Origin: Massilia rhizosphaerae
GTDB lineage: Bacteria > Pseudomonadota > Gammaproteobacteria > Burkholderiales > Burkholderiaceae_D
Direction: 5' to 3'
NCBI RefSeq assembly: GCF_016093545.1
Contig: NZ_JADKYX010000002.1
Span: forward strand, 496,001 to 560,000
DNA: 64,000 bases
Shown here: positions 62,310 to 64,000 of the stretch, one piece after another
Position numbering within the stretch: position 1 is the first letter of the stretch
Layout: the number at the start of each line of letters is the position of its first letter
Notes under the pieces: model-generated
What the model saw: the letters and a program-made list of their open reading frames with translations, nothing else
The model's database searches: none
Told to the model about the DNA's origin: nothing
Made by a program: the position numbers and the translations under genes

Positions 62310-63992
62310 CTATGCCGCCTGCTTTTCGTCGCGCAGCGCGCGGCGCAGGATCTTGCCGACGTTCGTCTTCGGCAGCTCGTCGCGGAATTCGATGTATTTC
62401 GGCTTCTTGTAGCCCGTGAGCTCGCGCCTGCAGTAGTCCATCAGCTGCTCGGCCGTCAGGTGCGCGTCCTTGCGCACGACGAACACCTTCACCGCTTCGC
62501 CGGAGTGCTCGTCCGGCACGCCGACCACCGCGCATTCCAGCACGCCCGGATGCGCCGCGATCACCGCTTCCAGTTCGTTCGGGTACACGTTGAAGCCCGA
62601 CACGAGGATCATGTCCTTCTTGCGGTCGACGATCTTCACGTACCCGTTCTCGTCCATGATGCCGACGTCGCCCGACTTGAAGAAGCCGTCCGCCGTCATC
62701 ACCTTCGCCGTCTCGTCCGGGCGATTCCAGTAGCCGGCCATCACCTGCGGGCCGCGGATCGCGATCTCGCCCACGCTGCCCAGCGGCAGCGGCCTGCCGT
62801 CGTCGTCGACGATGGCGATCTCCGTCGACGGCACCGGCAGCCCGATCGTGCCGGTGAAGCCCGGCACGTCGCAGCGGTTGCACGTGGCCACGGGGGCCGT
62901 CTCCGACAGGCCGTAGCCCTCGATGATGTTGGTGCCCGTGAGCGCCTTCCACTTGTCGTTGACGGCCTGCTGCACGGCCATGCCGCCGCCGTTGGACACC
63001 TTCAGCGCGCTGAAGTCGACGTCCTTGAAATCGGGATGGTTCACGAGCGCGTTGTACAGCGTGTTCACCGCGGGCAGCATGTTGATGCGGTACTTCTTGA
63101 GTTCCTTGATGAAGCCCGCGATGTCGCGCGGGTTCGGAATCAGGATGTTCAACGCGCCCACGCGCATGCCCCACAGCGCGCACGCCGTCAGCGCGAAGAT
63201 GTGGTACAGCGGCAGCGCGCACACGATGGTCGGGAATTCGGCGAGCGGCGGCTGGCTCATCGCCGGCTTCGACCACGCCTCCGTCTGCAGGATGTTGGCG
63301 ATGACGTTGCGGTGCGTGAGCGTCGCGCCCTTCGACACGCCCGTCGTGCCGCCGGTGTACTGCAGGAAGGCGACGTCCGTATTCTTCAGCTGCGCCGCCT
63401 GGAACGGCATCCTGGCGCCCTGCGCCAGCGCGTCCTTGAAGCGCACCATGTGCGGGATCGTGAAGTCCGGCACCAGTTTCTTGATGTTGCGGACGACGAA
63501 ATTCACCAGCATGCCCTTCACGCCGCCCAGCAGTTCGCCCGCGCTCGCGACGACGACGTGGCGCACCGCCGTCCTGGGCAGCACCTGCTCGACCGTGTGC
63601 GCGAAGTTCTCGAGCACGATGATGGCTTCGCTGCCCGAATCCTTGAGCTGGTGCTCCAGTTCGCGCGGCGTGTACAGCGGATTGACGTTGACGACGGCAT
63701 AACCCGCGCGCAGGATGGCGGCCAGCGCCACCGGATATTGCAGCACGTTCGGCATCATGACGGCCACGCGCGCGCCCGGCTTCATGCCGCGGCTCTGCAG
63801 CCAGGCGCCCAGCCGCTTCGACATATTGTCCAGTTCCCCGTACGTGAGGAACTTGTCCATGCAGACGAAAGCGTTGTTTGCCGCATACTTGCGGAACGAT
63901 TCCTCCAGCAGCTGCACCAGCGAACCATACTGGTCGGGATCGATCTCCGCCGGCACGCCGGGCGGATAAGCCTTGAGCCAAATCTTGTCCAT
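62310..63992 (-). CDS. fadD: Long-chain fatty-acid-CoA ligase (upstream tandem copy)
   Basis: 560 aa, clearly homologous over its full length to the neighbour: YTGGTTGVSKGATL (about residue 217), EGYGLSETAPV (about 360), YWNRPDETAKVMTADGFFKSGDVGIM and PKTNVGKILRRALRDEKQ. Start at ATG 63992 (MDKIWLKAYPPGVPAEID) right after GAGGCACG, so the gene is complete although only eight bases from the window end. Tandem fadD pairs also occur in pseudomonads, with different chain-length use; here specificity is unknown. Confidence 0.94.
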   Translation of the reverse strand: MDKIWLKAYPPGVPAEIDPDQYGSLVQLLEESFRKYAANNAFVCMDKFLTYGELDNMSKRLGAWLQSRGMKPGARVAVMMPNVLQYPVALAAILRAGYAVVNVNPLYTPRELEHQLKDSGSEAIIVLENFAHTVEQVLPRTAVRHVVVASAGELLGGVKGMLVNFVVRNIKKLVPDFTIPHMVRFKDALAQGARMPFQAAQLKNTDVAFLQYTGGTTGVSKGATLTHRNVIANILQTEAWSKPAMSQPPLAEFPTIVCALPLYHIFALTACALWGMRVGALNILIPNPRDIAGFIKELKKYRINMLPAVNTLYNALVNHPDFKDVDFSALKVSNGGGMAVQQAVNDKWKALTGTNIIEGYGLSETAPVATCNRCDVPGFTGTIGLPVPSTEIAIVDDDGRPLPLGSVGEIAIRGPQVMAGYWNRPDETAKVMTADGFFKSGDVGIMDENGYVKIVDRKKDMILVSGFNVYPNELEAVIAAHPGVLECAVVGVPDEHSGEAVKVFVVRKDAHLTAEQLMDYCRRELTGYKKPKYIEFRDELPKTNVGKILRRALRDEKQAA

Positions 63993-64000
63993 CGTGCCTC

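Overview
The window is a compact, high-GC bacterial chromosome segment with about 59 protein-coding genes (one cut off by the window edge), one decayed gene remnant, one insertion sequence and no tRNA or rRNA that I can see. Gene content points to Burkholderiales, most likely Oxalobacteraceae of the Massilia/Duganella/Janthinobacterium type. The pointers are the yajC-secD-secF/tgt/queA block, a 1585-aa NAD-dependent glutamate dehydrogenase, a Kdo-hydroxylase-like gene, a DUF3079 micro-protein and many TAGGGTGGGC-type palindromes. The genus is an inference from gene content, not from a marker gene.

Layout. 1-1.6 kb: partial glutathione S-transferase and purB. 1.6-7.7 kb: TonB-dependent receptor, a cytochrome b561/YceI/YceI operon, a glycine-zipper protein made of 180-bp repeats, and a GlsB/YeaQ membrane protein. 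7.8-11.9 kb: phospholipase D-like synthase, alpha/beta hydrolase, amino-acid permease. 12-13.9 kb: a nitrosative-stress module, nsrR and hmp, each behind an NsrR-type palindrome. 13.9-14.7 kb: a GIN-domain lipoprotein. 14.8-29.3 kb: a complete arginine succinyltransferase (AST) catabolic cluster on the minus strand, with gdh inserted between astB and astE, an AraC-type ArgR-like regulator upstream, and an exact match to the Pseudomonas ArgR half-site at the astC promoter. 29.3-31.7 kb: MarR regulator, small unknown protein, HDOD protein, small outer-membrane barrel. 31.8-33.2 kb: an IS1595-like element abutting two tandem small-RNA-like units downstream of secF. 33.2-41.2 kb: secF, secD, yajC, tgt, queA and divergent recG.

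41.3-48 kb is the most unusual part. It holds four paralogous small secreted Ala/Lys-rich proteins (acid-shock-protein Asr-like), all on the minus strand and interleaved with unrelated genes. Each sits 84-85 bp downstream of a shared array of GTAA/GTCA half-sites spaced 9-10 bp, which looks like an OmpR/RstA/PhoB-type response-regulator operator. A broken NAD(P)-binding oxidoreductase remnant lies against the third copy.

48-51.2 kb: an overlapping operon pyrC - DUF3025 - Gfo/Idh/MocA - yggL. 51.3-55.4 kb: TauE/SafE permease, orphan amino-acid ABC ATPase, dicarboxylate/amino-acid:cation symporter and periplasmic asparaginase. 55.7-64 kb: Kdo-hydroxylase-like gene and ATM1-type ABC exporter, thioesterase and Tat-exported PhoD, and two tandem fadD genes.

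The clearest physiological theme is amino-acid nitrogen and carbon use. Arginine goes by AST to glutamate and succinate, then by Gdh to 2-oxoglutarate. Asparagine goes by periplasmic asparaginase to aspartate, then by the symporter into the cell. A second theme is envelope and stress response (Asr-like family, NsrR/Hmp, YceI, glycine-zipper, GlsB).
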